Part shown: positions 1 through 7,618 of the stretch, piece after piece
How positions within the stretch are numbered: position 1 is the first letter of the stretch
How the letters are laid out: each line of letters starts with the position of its first letter
Notes under the pieces: model-generated
Database searches by the model: none
What the model was told of the DNA's origin: nothing
Seen by the model: only the letters and a program-made list of their open reading frames with translations
Made by a program: the position numbers and the translations under genes
Assembly (NCBI GenBank): GCA_005884115.1
Contig: VAXW01000004.1
Span: 392,846 to 456,845, forward strand
Source: Actinomycetota bacterium
GTDB lineage: Bacteria > Actinomycetota > Thermoleophilia > Solirubrobacterales > Solirubrobacteraceae
Reading direction: 5' to 3'
Length of the DNA stretch: 64,000 nt

Positions 1-1
1 A

Positions 2-595
2 AACGCCGCCGGCTCCTCAGCGCCGGCAAGCTCCGCACACACGGAAGTCGTGACCGCCGAACCTCAGGCGCCGACGAACACCGGCCCGCCCACGATCGCG
101 GGCACCGCCCAGCAGGGACAGACGCTAACGGCCAGCCCGGGGAGCTGGACCGGCTCGCCCACCGTATACAGCTACGAATGGAAGCGCTGTGGAGCAGCGG
201 GTGGCAGCTGCGTGCCGATCCCCCTGGCCACGGGCCCGACCTACCTGCTCACCGAAGCCGACGTCGGCCGCACGCTGCGGGTCGCGGTCGTGGCCTCAAA
301 CGCCGCCGGCTCCTCAGCGCCGGCAAGCTCCGCACACACGGAAGTCGTGACCGCCGAACCTCAGGCGCCGACGAACACCGGCCCGCCCACGATCGCGGGC
401 ACCGCCCAGCAGGGACAGACGCTAACGGCCAGCCCGGGGAGCTGGACCGGCTCGCCGACCGAATACAGCTACGAATGGAAGCGCTGTGGAGCAGCGGGTG
501 GCAGCTGCAAAACGATCGAAGGGGCGCTAGCCCCGACCTACCTGCTCACCGAAGCCGACGTCGGCCGGACGCTGCGGGTCGCGGTGGTCGCGTCG
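2..595 (+). repeat. Two-copy 297-bp tandem repeat coding for Ig-like domains
   Basis: The unit starting at base 2 recurs at base 299. Bases 2-159 and 299-456 are identical (158 bp); the rest of the unit has diverged, mainly in the loop around bases 215-235 versus 510-535. The unit equals 99 codons, so copy number can change without breaking the frame. Further copies may lie to the left of the window. Confidence 0.9.
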
Positions 596-1714
596 AACTC
601 TGCGGGATCGTCCGAACCGGCGACAAGCACGCCGACGCCGGTGGTGACCGGCAACGGAGCCGTCCAGCACCTCGAGTACGTAGTGCAGGACGGCACGACC
701 TCGGTATATGACATAGACCACGAATTCACACTCGTCAAGACGATCAGCCTGCCGCTGACAAGCGACGAGGTCAGGGGCGTGAGCGTTGCCCCGTCAACGC
801 ACACGATGTACATCATGCACGGCGGCGACGGGCCGATGAACGGCTCCGGCAACGGTTCGGTGCTGGCCTACGACTTGGTCTCGGAAAAAGTCATCTGGAA
901 CGTAGAACTGAGTACGGGCATCGACTCCGGTCAGGTCAGCTCTGACGGCGAAAAGCTCTATATCCCCACAGGCGAGAACACCTCGAGCGGCATCTGGAAC
1001 GTTCTCTCCACGGCGAACGGCGAAGTGATAGGCACCATCCAGGGACCGTCAGGCGCTCACAATACGGTCGCGTCGAATGACGGGCGCTACGTTTATCTCG
1101 GCGGTCGCGCCTCGAATGTCCTCGATGCCTACGAAACGGCCACCGCAGAAGTTAGATCGATCGGCCCACTCATCGGGACCGAGCGGCCCTTTACGGTCAA
1201 CGGCTCCAACACGCTGGCGTTCACAACCGCGACCAACTTCGACGGTTTTCAGATCTCCTCAGTGACAACCGGCAATGTGCTGTTCACTGTGTCCCTGGGG
1301 GAAATTCCCATCGGCTTTCCTTTCACCACCGCCAGCCACGGCATCGCGCTGTCGCCCGACGAGAGACAGGTCTATGTAATCGACGCTGTAAACAAAGTGG
1401 TCCAGTTCTGGGATGTCTCACGGGTCAAAGAAGGCGTGGCGCCGACGCAGATCGGTGTCGTGCCCGTAGCGGGGCTCAGCGGCAACGAGAACGCCTGCGT
1501 CTATGACTGCGGCCGCGGCGGCTGGCTGCAGCTCTCGCTGGACGGGCGTTACCTCTTCGTTGGCGACTCTGGCGAGGTGATCGACACCGCGACGCGGGAA
1601 GTCATCACCACGCTCGCGACGCTGGCCCAGACCAAGAAGTCGATCGAGGTGGACTGGCAAAATGGAGTCCCAATCGCCACCAGCGGTCGGACCGGCGTGG
1701 GATACGTGCCATAA
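2..1714 (+). CDS. Secreted Ig-repeat/beta-propeller protein, 5' end outside window
   Basis: The frame is open from base 2, so the N-terminus (presumably a signal peptide) lies off the left edge; 570 residues are visible. They contain the tail of one Ig-like repeat, then two complete repeats of 99 residues (bases 62-352 and 359-649), each with a PTIAGTAQQGQTL start and a GRTLRVAVVASN end. A beta-propeller-type region of about 350 residues follows (656-1711), with blade-like strands such as YVYLGGRAS and YLFVGDSGEVIDT. The propeller is clearly paralogous to the C-terminus of the protein at 3780-7091. A cell-surface or extracellular binding role is inferred; no catalytic motif is seen. Confidence 0.85.
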   Translation, partial: NAAGSSAPASSAHTEVVTAEPQAPTNTGPPTIAGTAQQGQTLTASPGSWTGSPTVYSYEWKRCGAAGGSCVPIPLATGPTYLLTEADVGRTLRVAVVASNAAGSSAPASSAHTEVVTAEPQAPTNTGPPTIAGTAQQGQTLTASPGSWTGSPTEYSYEWKRCGAAGGSCKTIEGALAPTYLLTEADVGRTLRVAVVASNSAGSSEPATSTPTPVVTGNGAVQHLEYVVQDGTTSVYDIDHEFTLVKTISLPLTSDEVRGVSVAPSTHTMYIMHGGDGPMNGSGNGSVLAYDLVSEKVIWNVELSTGIDSGQVSSDGEKLYIPTGENTSSGIWNVLSTANGEVIGTIQGPSGAHNTVASNDGRYVYLGGRASNVLDAYETATAEVRSIGPLIGTERPFTVNGSNTLAFTTATNFDGFQISSVTTGNVLFTVSLGEIPIGFPFTTASHGIALSPDERQVYVIDAVNKVVQFWDVSRVKEGVAPTQIGVVPVAGLSGNENACVYDCGRGGWLQLSLDGRYLFVGDSGEVIDTATREVITTLATLAQTKKSIEVDWQNGVPIATSGRTGVGYVP

Positions 1715-1745
1715 GCGCGGTACGGTCCTCGGATCCGAGCCGCGC
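1715..1745 (+). terminator. Hairpin directly after the propeller gene
   Basis: Immediately after the stop codon, GCGCGG (1715-1720) pairs with CCGCGC (1740-1745), enclosing the 12-bp palindrome CTCGGATCCGAG (1728-1739). There is no T-run, so it is either a weak intrinsic terminator or only an mRNA 3'-end structure. Confidence 0.35.
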
Positions 1746-1810
1746 TAAGACTCAACCTCTCCCCGCAGAACCCGACGAATTCAGGCCTCTCAGCGGACCC
1801 GCGGTGCCGT

Positions 1811-1852
1811 TTTGCAAGCAGGAGGTCACCGGCTCGATCCCGGTTGGCTCCA
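1811..1852 (+). other. 3' half of a tRNA-Ala(UGC) gene (remnant / attachment site)
   Basis: Bases 1811-1852 read as anticodon loop TTTGCAA, 3' anticodon strand GCAGG, variable loop AGGTC, T stem ACCGG / loop CTCGATC / CCGGT (perfectly paired), acceptor strand TGGCTCC and discriminator A. The T loop has C instead of T at position 54. No D arm, 5' acceptor strand or 5' anticodon strand precedes it, so this is not a functional tRNA. Such 3' halves are typical scars of integration at tRNA genes. A second, worse copy is at 7225-7262. Confidence 0.7.
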
Positions 1853-1892
1853 TTTCCCTTTGGTGCCTTCAGCGTATGACGGGAGGCGGCAT

Positions 1893-2456
1893 TCAACTCC
1901 TGCCCTGGACCGAAGGTGCTATCTCGCCGCGCCCGGCCTGCTGCAGGTCGGGAGGCAGCGTGAGGTCGACCTCTCGCGCCAGAACCGTGAGGCCCGTGCG
2001 CCAACGGACGATCGCCGCGCGTTGCTCGGCCTGGGTACTCGGCAGGTCGTTGAGCTCGCACTGCGCAAGACCCGAGGCGAGCGCGCTGAGATAAGCATCC
2101 TCCAGATCGTAGGTCCGCGCGTATTCGGCATGTAGGCGTGCCAGAGCGGCTGTCTTGGGATTGCCAGCAGCAATGTCCACCGTGAGCTCAGCGAACCGTC
2201 GCTCGAGCTCTCCCATACGCTTCGCCGCCGTCGTGCGGCTGATGCTGTGGTCGTGAAACGATCTTAGGATGGGGTCGGCGCCTTCCAGAAGGCGGTTGAC
2301 GCCGAGCCTGATCGGCTCCACCTGCGCCAGGTAGCGCTCAAGCTCTGCGCGAGACGGACGCGAGCTGTTGTCGGCAGCCTCGCTCCCTCCGCATGAGCAA
2401 ACAACGCTCGCGCAAAGCAACGCTGCGGACAGCGACCTCACGCACGGGCGAGTCAT
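1893..2456 (-). CDS. Putative lipoprotein, unknown function
   Basis: This is a 187-residue protein. The ATG at 2456 is chosen because it gives a short positively charged N-terminus followed by a hydrophobic stretch ending in a lipobox-like VVCSC at about residue 20; an upstream GGGGAGCGGG may be the ribosome binding site. An in-frame start further upstream would put a charged, unsuitable leader in front. The mature part is mostly helical and charged (AELERYLAQVEPIR, MGELERRFAEL), with no recognised catalytic motif. It is 50 bp downstream of the COG4315-type lipoprotein gene and reads the same way, so the two could be co-transcribed. Function not recognised. Confidence 0.6.
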   Translation of the reverse strand: MTRPCVRSLSAALLCASVVCSCGGSEAADNSSRPSRAELERYLAQVEPIRLGVNRLLEGADPILRSFHDHSISRTTAAKRMGELERRFAELTVDIAAGNPKTAALARLHAEYARTYDLEDAYLSALASGLAQCELNDLPSTQAEQRAAIVRWRTGLTVLAREVDLTLPPDLQQAGRGEIAPSVQGRS

Positions 2457-2506
2457 GCTCGGGCGGGCCCGCTCCCCGGGGCCGCGACGACGCAGGCGGC
2501 CCCCGT

Positions 2507-3058
2507 TCAGTAGCCGTAACCTCCACCCCCGGAGGATGTCGACGTCGACGTGGTCGTGGCGGGCGCCGAGGCTCTGGAGCTGATGGTGACAGCACCCCAC
2601 GTGCCTACGTCCTTTATGCCTTGTCCCTTGACCTCACCTTCCTTGGTGTCCTGCGCAAAGGTGTAAAGCGGCGCTCCCTTGTATGTCACCTGTTCAGTGC
2701 CGTCCGGCCGTTTCACCGTGCCGAGGGATTCAGCACCGCTCGGCGTGCTCCCACTCGGCGCCGTCAACGGGTGCCAAATTGCGACGCATGAGGAGGACGT
2801 ACAGATGAATTTCCCATTGTGCTCAGCGCTGAGGTGGTAGAGCGTCATGCCTTTCGAATCCACCAGAATCGTTGCGCCAAGCGCGGCATCTCGGGCCGTT
2901 TTGACCGAAACGCTAGATTCTCCGCTGGACGTCGTCGTGACTGGCTGGTTGGCAGCCGAGCTGGTCTTCTTGCTGCTCGAGCTGCTGCCGCAGGCGGCGA
3001 GGAGCACCGACAGAAACAGCGTTGGGACGATGATGTTTACGGTCTTGCGCACGGTCAA
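2507..3058 (-). CDS. COG4315-type secreted repeat lipoprotein (Y-X4-D motif)
   Basis: The protein has 183 residues. A signal peptide ends in the lipobox LLAACG at about residue 23, followed by a Ser/Thr-rich linker. Two copies of the 'secreted repeat of unknown function' domain (PF03640 type) follow: the first with LVDSKGMTLYHLSAE and the cysteine pair ICTSSSC, the second with LYTFAQD, the Y-X4-D signature. The C-terminal tail is Ser/Thr/Gly-rich and ends in YGY. The family is periplasmic or surface-exposed and its biochemical role is unknown. The next gene upstream (3086-3649) is a paralogue in the same orientation, 27 bp away. Confidence 0.85.
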   Translation of the reverse strand: MTVRKTVNIIVPTLFLSVLLAACGSSSSSKKTSSAANQPVTTTSSGESSVSVKTARDAALGATILVDSKGMTLYHLSAEHNGKFICTSSSCVAIWHPLTAPSGSTPSGAESLGTVKRPDGTEQVTYKGAPLYTFAQDTKEGEVKGQGIKDVGTWGAVTISSRASAPATTTSTSTSSGGGGYGY

Positions 3059-3085
3059 CTCCTCTTCGAGTGAAATCGGATCCCG

Positions 3086-3649
3086 TCAGTAGCCGTAGGG
3101 CGGGGTCATGGATGGAGTGCTTGTTGTCGGGGTTGTCGTGCCCGACGGAGCACCGGAGGCATGCACCTCAGCCTTGACCGCGTGCCACGTGCCCCCAAAA
3201 CTCTTGATGCCTTCTCCGCCGGCCTGCCCTTTCGCGCTGTCGCCCGAGAATCGGTACAGGGGCAGTCCTCGTAGGGTCACCTGAAGCTTGCCGTCGCTGC
3301 GGTGCAGGAGGCCCAGACGACCTTCGACGCCGTGGCCCGCCACGAGCTTGATACTCGCCGAGTGCACCGTCAAAGGCCGCCACGTTTCGAAACATGCGCG
3401 ACTCCTGCAGAGCAGGTGGTGGGTCGTCTCGGGATGGAGGGCATAGAGAGTACGGCCATGAGAATCGACGACGATCGTCTCGTTCAGGACAGCGTTGTGG
3501 GACGAACTGACAACGCGGAACGCACCGGCCGCACCGGCAACGCCGGAGATCAGAGCCGCAACGGCGAGGGCGGCAAGGATCACGCTCAAGGACCGCTGCC
3601 TGGCAGCTCTCCGGCTGGTCCGCTGAGATGTTCGGGTTGAGCGCGACAC
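3086..3649 (-). CDS. COG4315-type secreted repeat protein, membrane-anchored paralogue
   Basis: The GTG at 3649 is preferred because GGAAAGGA lies about 6 bases upstream; an ATG at 3751 would add 34 residues. The 187-residue product has an Arg-rich N-terminus, one hydrophobic segment (about residues 21-43, no lipobox), and the same two-half secreted-repeat domain as its neighbour: VVDSHGRTLYALHPE with the cysteine pair LCRSRAC, then LYRFSGD (Y-X4-D). It also ends in a Thr/Ser/Pro-rich tail terminating in PPYGY, matching the GGYGY end of the paralogue. It is divergent from the large propeller gene that starts at 3780. Confidence 0.8.
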   Translation of the reverse strand: MSRSTRTSQRTSRRAARQRSLSVILAALAVAALISGVAGAAGAFRVVSSSHNAVLNETIVVDSHGRTLYALHPETTHHLLCRSRACFETWRPLTVHSASIKLVAGHGVEGRLGLLHRSDGKLQVTLRGLPLYRFSGDSAKGQAGGEGIKSFGGTWHAVKAEVHASGAPSGTTTPTTSTPSMTPPYGY

Positions 3650-3779
3650 GCGGATCCTTTCCGTCGTTTGGTGATCAACCTCTGGACGCCGCACAGGGAG
3701 CAAACCTTCCCACCGGACGATTTGCCCCTGATAGCCTGTGCCAACGGCCAAGAAGGGCCGGCAGGGGGAGTAGCGTCAC

Positions 3780-6700
3780 ATGACAGCGCGCAGACGACCA
3801 ACCGGGGGGCGGAGCATCCGTCACCCGGCCAGCGTGGCGCTCGTGATCGCCGTGCTCGCGCCCTTGCTCACAAGCGCTTCGGCACGCGCGACCGCGACGT
3901 TCGGCAAGACGAGCATCGGGGCCTCCTCCGACCGCTTCCTCGGGGGCCGCAAGCGGGTGAACCGCTACTCGCTGCCGGTCGCCGGCTCGGTCACCAAGTT
4001 GAGCATCTATCTAGGGCCAGCCGCCAAATCCGGCGAACAGGTGATGGAGGGCATCGTCTATGCCGACGCGTCGGGCAAGCCACAGGCGCTGTTGGCCGTA
4101 TCCCAGCCGCTGACCTATAGCTCGAGCAGCTCGGCCGGCTGGTTCGATCTGAATTTCGCTGCCCCGGTGAACCTGAGCGCGGGCAACTACTGGATCGGCG
4201 TGATCACCGGCGCGACCAGCAACGTCGCCAGCTTTCGCTACGACAGCGTGGCGAGCTCGCGTGACTACAACGCGAACACATACGCGTCCGGGCCGAGCGA
4301 TCCCTTCGGTACAGCCAGCGTCGACAGCAAGCAGACCTCGCTGTATGCAACCTACACGCCGTCCTCGCCGATCCCGGTGCCAACGAACACGGCCCCGCCG
4401 ACCATCTCAGGGACCGCGAAGCAGGGCCAGACGCTGACCGAGGCGCACGGCTCCTGGACCAACAGCCCCACCGGATTTAGCTATCAGTGGCTGCAGTGCG
4501 ACTCGCTGGGCAACGGCTGCCTGCCGATCGCCGGGGCGACGGCCCAGACCTACGTGCCGGTGGCAGCAGACGTCGAACACGCGCTCGAGGTGCAGGAGAC
4601 CGCGAGCAATGAAGGCGGTTCGAGCGCTCCGGCCACCTCGGCTCCGACCAGCAGCGTCCTCCCCGCGCCCCCTGTCAGCACCTCCCCGCCAACCATCTCG
4701 GGCACGGCTCAACAGGGGCAGACGCTTACTGAGCATCACGGCTCCTGGACCAACGAACCGACCAGATTCACCTACCAGTGGCTGCGCTGCGATGCCAAAG
4801 GCGCCGGCTGCGCACCGATAGCGGAAGCCACCTCCCAGACCTACGCACTTGTCGCCGCCGACGTCGGGCATGCGATCGCCGTGCAGGAGACCGCGAGCAA
4901 CGCCGGAGGTTCAAGCGTGCCCGCCACCTCCACCCCGACCGCGGAAGTCGTCGCGCCGGTGCCGATCAACATCGCGCCCCCCACGATCTCGGGCACCGCG
5001 CAGCAGGGCCAGACGCTGACCGAGGCGCACGGTTCCTGGACCAACAGCCCCACCGGATTTACCTATCAGTGGCTGCAGTGCGACTCGCTGGGCAACGCCT
5101 GCCTGCCGATCGCCGGGGCGACGGTCCAGACCTACGTGCCGGTGGCAGCAGACGTCGAACACACGCTCAAGGTGCAGGAGATCGCGAGCAACGAAGCCGG
5201 CGCGAGCGCGCCGGCCACGTCGTCCGCCACCGCGGTCGTGCAGGCGAGCACGGCAAGGTTCGGCAAGACAAGCGTCGGCGCGTCGGCTGACTCCTTCGCC
5301 GCCGATCGCAAGCGGGTCAGCCGCTACTCGCTGCTCGCATCCGGGTCGCTCACCAAGCTCAGCATCTATCTCGCGCCTACAGCAACCTCAGGACAGCAGG
5401 TGCTCAAGGGGATCGTCTACGGCGATGCTGCCGGCAAACCAGGAAGCCTGATCGCGACGACCGCCGCGCTCACCTTCCAGAGCACCAACGCCGCCGGCTG
5501 GTATGACCTGAGCTTCGCGACGCCGCCGAGCCTTCCGGCCGGCAACTACTGGATCGGCGTGATCACGGGCGCGACCAGCAACGTCGCCGGCTTTCGCTAC
5601 GACAGCGTGGCGGGCTCGCGCGACTACAACGCGAACACGTACACGTCCGGGCCGAGCGATCCCTTCGGCACCCCAACCGTCGACAGCGAGCAGATGTCGC
5701 TGTATGCGACCTACGCCGCCGAAGCCACAGGCACCGACACCACGCCGCCAACGCAGCCACAGGGACTGGCCGCGACGGCGGTGAGCCCGACGCAGATCAA
5801 CCTGTCCTGGAGCGCCTCCAGCGACGCCGTCGGGGTCGCCGGCTACACGATCCGGCGCAACGGTTCGGTGATCGCCAACACGGGCACGACCGCGACCAGC
5901 TACTCCGACACGGGGCTGTCGCCGGCGACCACGTACACATACACCGTCGACGCCTATGACGCTGCCGGCAACCACTCGGCCCAGTCGGCGAGTGCAAGCG
6001 CGACCACGCCCTCCTCGACGGGCGTGCAGCACGACGAGTATGTCTTTCCCTCCAACGCGATCGACGTCTACGACATGGACAACGGCCAGAAACTGATCAA
6101 GACGATTCCGCTGCCCGCAGCGGCGACCGACGTCCGCGGCGCGGCCGCCGCTCCCGGCAGCCACATCCTGTATGTCAGCTACGGCGGCGACGGCGGCAGC
6201 AACGGCGGTGGCACGCTGCTCGCATACGACCTGGTGGGCGAACGCACCCTGTGGACGCGCACCTACAGCGAAGGGATCGACAGCATGGCGGTGACGCCCA
6301 ACGGGAATACGATCTACATGCCCATCGGCGAGGCGTCGAGTGCGAGCACCTGGAACGTGCTCGACGCCGCCACGGGCAACATCAGCGCCACGATCGCCGG
6401 CGGACAGGGTCCGCACAACACGATCGTGAGCCTCAACGGCCAGCACGTGTACATGGGTCCGCGCAACGCGAGCTACCTGACCGTCGCCGACACTGCGACA
6501 AACCAGATCGTCAAACAGATCGGGCCGCTGCTCAACGGCGGCGTGCGGCCGTTCACGATCAACGGGCGCGAGACGCTCGCCTTCACGACCGCCACCGGCT
6601 ACCTCGGCTTTCAGGTCTCAAGCATCACCACCGGTCAGGTGCTCTACACGGTGCCGGTTTCGGATCCCTTCCCCTATACACCCGGCCAGCCCGGGCCCAG

Positions 6701-7091
6701 CTCTCCCAGCCATGGCATCTCGCTGTCGCCGGACGAGAAAGAGGTTTGGGTGATCGACCAGCCCAACAGCTACGTGCACGTCTTCGACGTGACGGGCCTG
6801 CCGAGCTCCCCCCCGAAACAGATCGCCGACATCAAATTGTCTCGCACGATGAGCGGCTCGCAGGTGGGCTGCACCTACGACTGCCTGCGCGAGGGATGGC
6901 TGCAGCACAGCCTCGACGGGCGCTTCGTGTACGTGGGCGACTCAGGCGACGTGATCGACACGACCACGCGCCAGAGCGTGGCCAACCTCGAACCCCTCTA
7001 CAACTCGCGCGTGTACCTGGAGATCGACTGGTCGGGCGGGGCCCCCATCGCCACCTCGACGCGCAGCGGCGTGGGCTACGTGACCGGCTGA
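3780..7091 (+). CDS. Large secreted multidomain protein (jelly-roll-like, Ig, FN3, beta-propeller)
   Basis: The product has 1103 residues. The start is supported by AGGGGGAG about 12 bases upstream of the ATG. In order: a signal peptide ending near residue 37 (ASARA); a beta-rich domain (about 38-194, with SVTKLSIYLGP and NYWIGVITGATSN); three Ig-like repeats (about 200-487, each starting PTISGTA.QGQTL); a second copy of the first beta-rich domain (about 491-647); one fibronectin type III domain (about 654-745, LSWSASSDAVGVAGY); and a beta-propeller (about 748-1103) paralogous to the end of the gene at 2-1714. It is extracellular, probably an adhesion or polysaccharide-binding protein; ligand unknown. 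Confidence 0.85.
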   Translation: MTARRRPTGGRSIRHPASVALVIAVLAPLLTSASARATATFGKTSIGASSDRFLGGRKRVNRYSLPVAGSVTKLSIYLGPAAKSGEQVMEGIVYADASGKPQALLAVSQPLTYSSSSSAGWFDLNFAAPVNLSAGNYWIGVITGATSNVASFRYDSVASSRDYNANTYASGPSDPFGTASVDSKQTSLYATYTPSSPIPVPTNTAPPTISGTAKQGQTLTEAHGSWTNSPTGFSYQWLQCDSLGNGCLPIAGATAQTYVPVAADVEHALEVQETASNEGGSSAPATSAPTSSVLPAPPVSTSPPTISGTAQQGQTLTEHHGSWTNEPTRFTYQWLRCDAKGAGCAPIAEATSQTYALVAADVGHAIAVQETASNAGGSSVPATSTPTAEVVAPVPINIAPPTISGTAQQGQTLTEAHGSWTNSPTGFTYQWLQCDSLGNACLPIAGATVQTYVPVAADVEHTLKVQEIASNEAGASAPATSSATAVVQASTARFGKTSVGASADSFAADRKRVSRYSLLASGSLTKLSIYLAPTATSGQQVLKGIVYGDAAGKPGSLIATTAALTFQSTNAAGWYDLSFATPPSLPAGNYWIGVITGATSNVAGFRYDSVAGSRDYNANTYTSGPSDPFGTPTVDSEQMSLYATYAAEATGTDTTPPTQPQGLAATAVSPTQINLSWSASSDAVGVAGYTIRRNGSVIANTGTTATSYSDTGLSPATTYTYTVDAYDAAGNHSAQSASASATTPSSTGVQHDEYVFPSNAIDVYDMDNGQKLIKTIPLPAAATDVRGAAAAPGSHILYVSYGGDGGSNGGGTLLAYDLVGERTLWTRTYSEGIDSMAVTPNGNTIYMPIGEASSASTWNVLDAATGNISATIAGGQGPHNTIVSLNGQHVYMGPRNASYLTVADTATNQIVKQIGPLLNGGVRPFTINGRETLAFTTATGYLGFQVSSITTGQVLYTVPVSDPFPYTPGQPGPSSPSHGISLSPDEKEVWVIDQPNSYVHVFDVTGLPSSPPKQIADIKLSRTMSGSQVGCTYDCLREGWLQHSLDGRFVYVGDSGDVIDTTTRQSVANLEPLYNSRVYLEIDWSGGAPIATSTRSGVGYVTG
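4381..5240 (+). repeat. Three in-frame Ig-like repeats, period about 291 bp
   Basis: Three copies start near 4381, 4674 and 4963. Copies 1 and 3 are nearly identical over about 200 bp from the stretch coding EAHGSWTNSP to AADVEH (from 4439 and 5021, exactly 582 bp apart). The middle copy is clearly more diverged at both DNA and protein level (EHHGSWTNEP, RCDAKGAGC). Confidence 0.85.
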
Positions 7092-7618
7092 CGGCGGCGA
7101 AACCTGGGGGGAGAACCCAGCCTAAATCGCGCCCAATTGGCCCTATCCGCCAGCGACCAAAGCCGTCCGATTCTGTTGCAAACGCCTGAAAGAGCGGCTT
7201 GCCCGCCGACTCAGCAGGCCGCTGTGCAGGCAGGAGGTCAGCGCTTCGATCACGGTCGCTCGCCACCGCTCGGCAGCCACGGCTACGGAGAGCAACTGCT
7301 GCCCGTGGCAGCGGCCTGCTGGTAATCTCCGGCATCCCGGCGCTGTCGATCAGCATCGCCGCGATCGGCGAGTGAGCTCTGGGGCTACACCAGGCTAAGT
7401 ACGAACGATTTCTCTAAGGGACAGGAGTGAGGCTGTCACTCGGCCCAGATTAGGGCGCGAGACTCCCGACAGGACGAGAGGCGCTGCTCATGGATGCGAC
7501 CCGTAGCCGGGAGCGAACATATCTGACCGTCCGCCGTCGCGCGTGCGGCGCCGGAACCACGACGAACTGCCCTCGCGACTTGCGCAGCGACCGGGCGCGC
7601 AATGGAAGGGATGTTGGC
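7092..7618. other. 527-bp non-coding interval with degenerate tRNA segment
   Basis: No convincing gene is seen. The interval holds a degenerate tRNA-Ala 3' remnant (listed separately) and a short open stretch ending in the stop at about 7372-7374. The likely ribosome binding site GGAAGG of the next gene is at 7604-7609. The stretch just left of the tRNA remnant (about 7150-7224) resembles the stretch in the same place before the remnant at 1811 (shared CTCAGC..GC..G blocks), so the two propeller genes seem to carry related 3' flanks. Confidence 0.5.
7225..7262 (+). other. Degenerate tRNA-Ala 3' remnant, second copy
   Basis: TGC (7225-7227), AG, GCAGG, AGGTC, then AGCGC TTCGATC ACGGT align in order with the anticodon, anticodon strand, variable loop and T arm of the remnant at 1811-1852. 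The T stem no longer pairs (AGCGC against ACGGT) and the acceptor strand is scrambled, so it cannot be a working tRNA. It lies 133 bp after the second propeller gene; the better-preserved copy lies 96 bp after the first. Confidence 0.5.

Noticed and set aside
1811-1852. A functional tRNA-Ala gene
   Set aside because: No acceptor, D-arm or anticodon 5' strand can be found upstream, so it cannot fold as a tRNA.
5388-6446. A 352-residue leftward open frame inside the large propeller gene
   Set aside because: Antisense to a repeat-rich secreted protein; lacks any recognisable domain or start signal.
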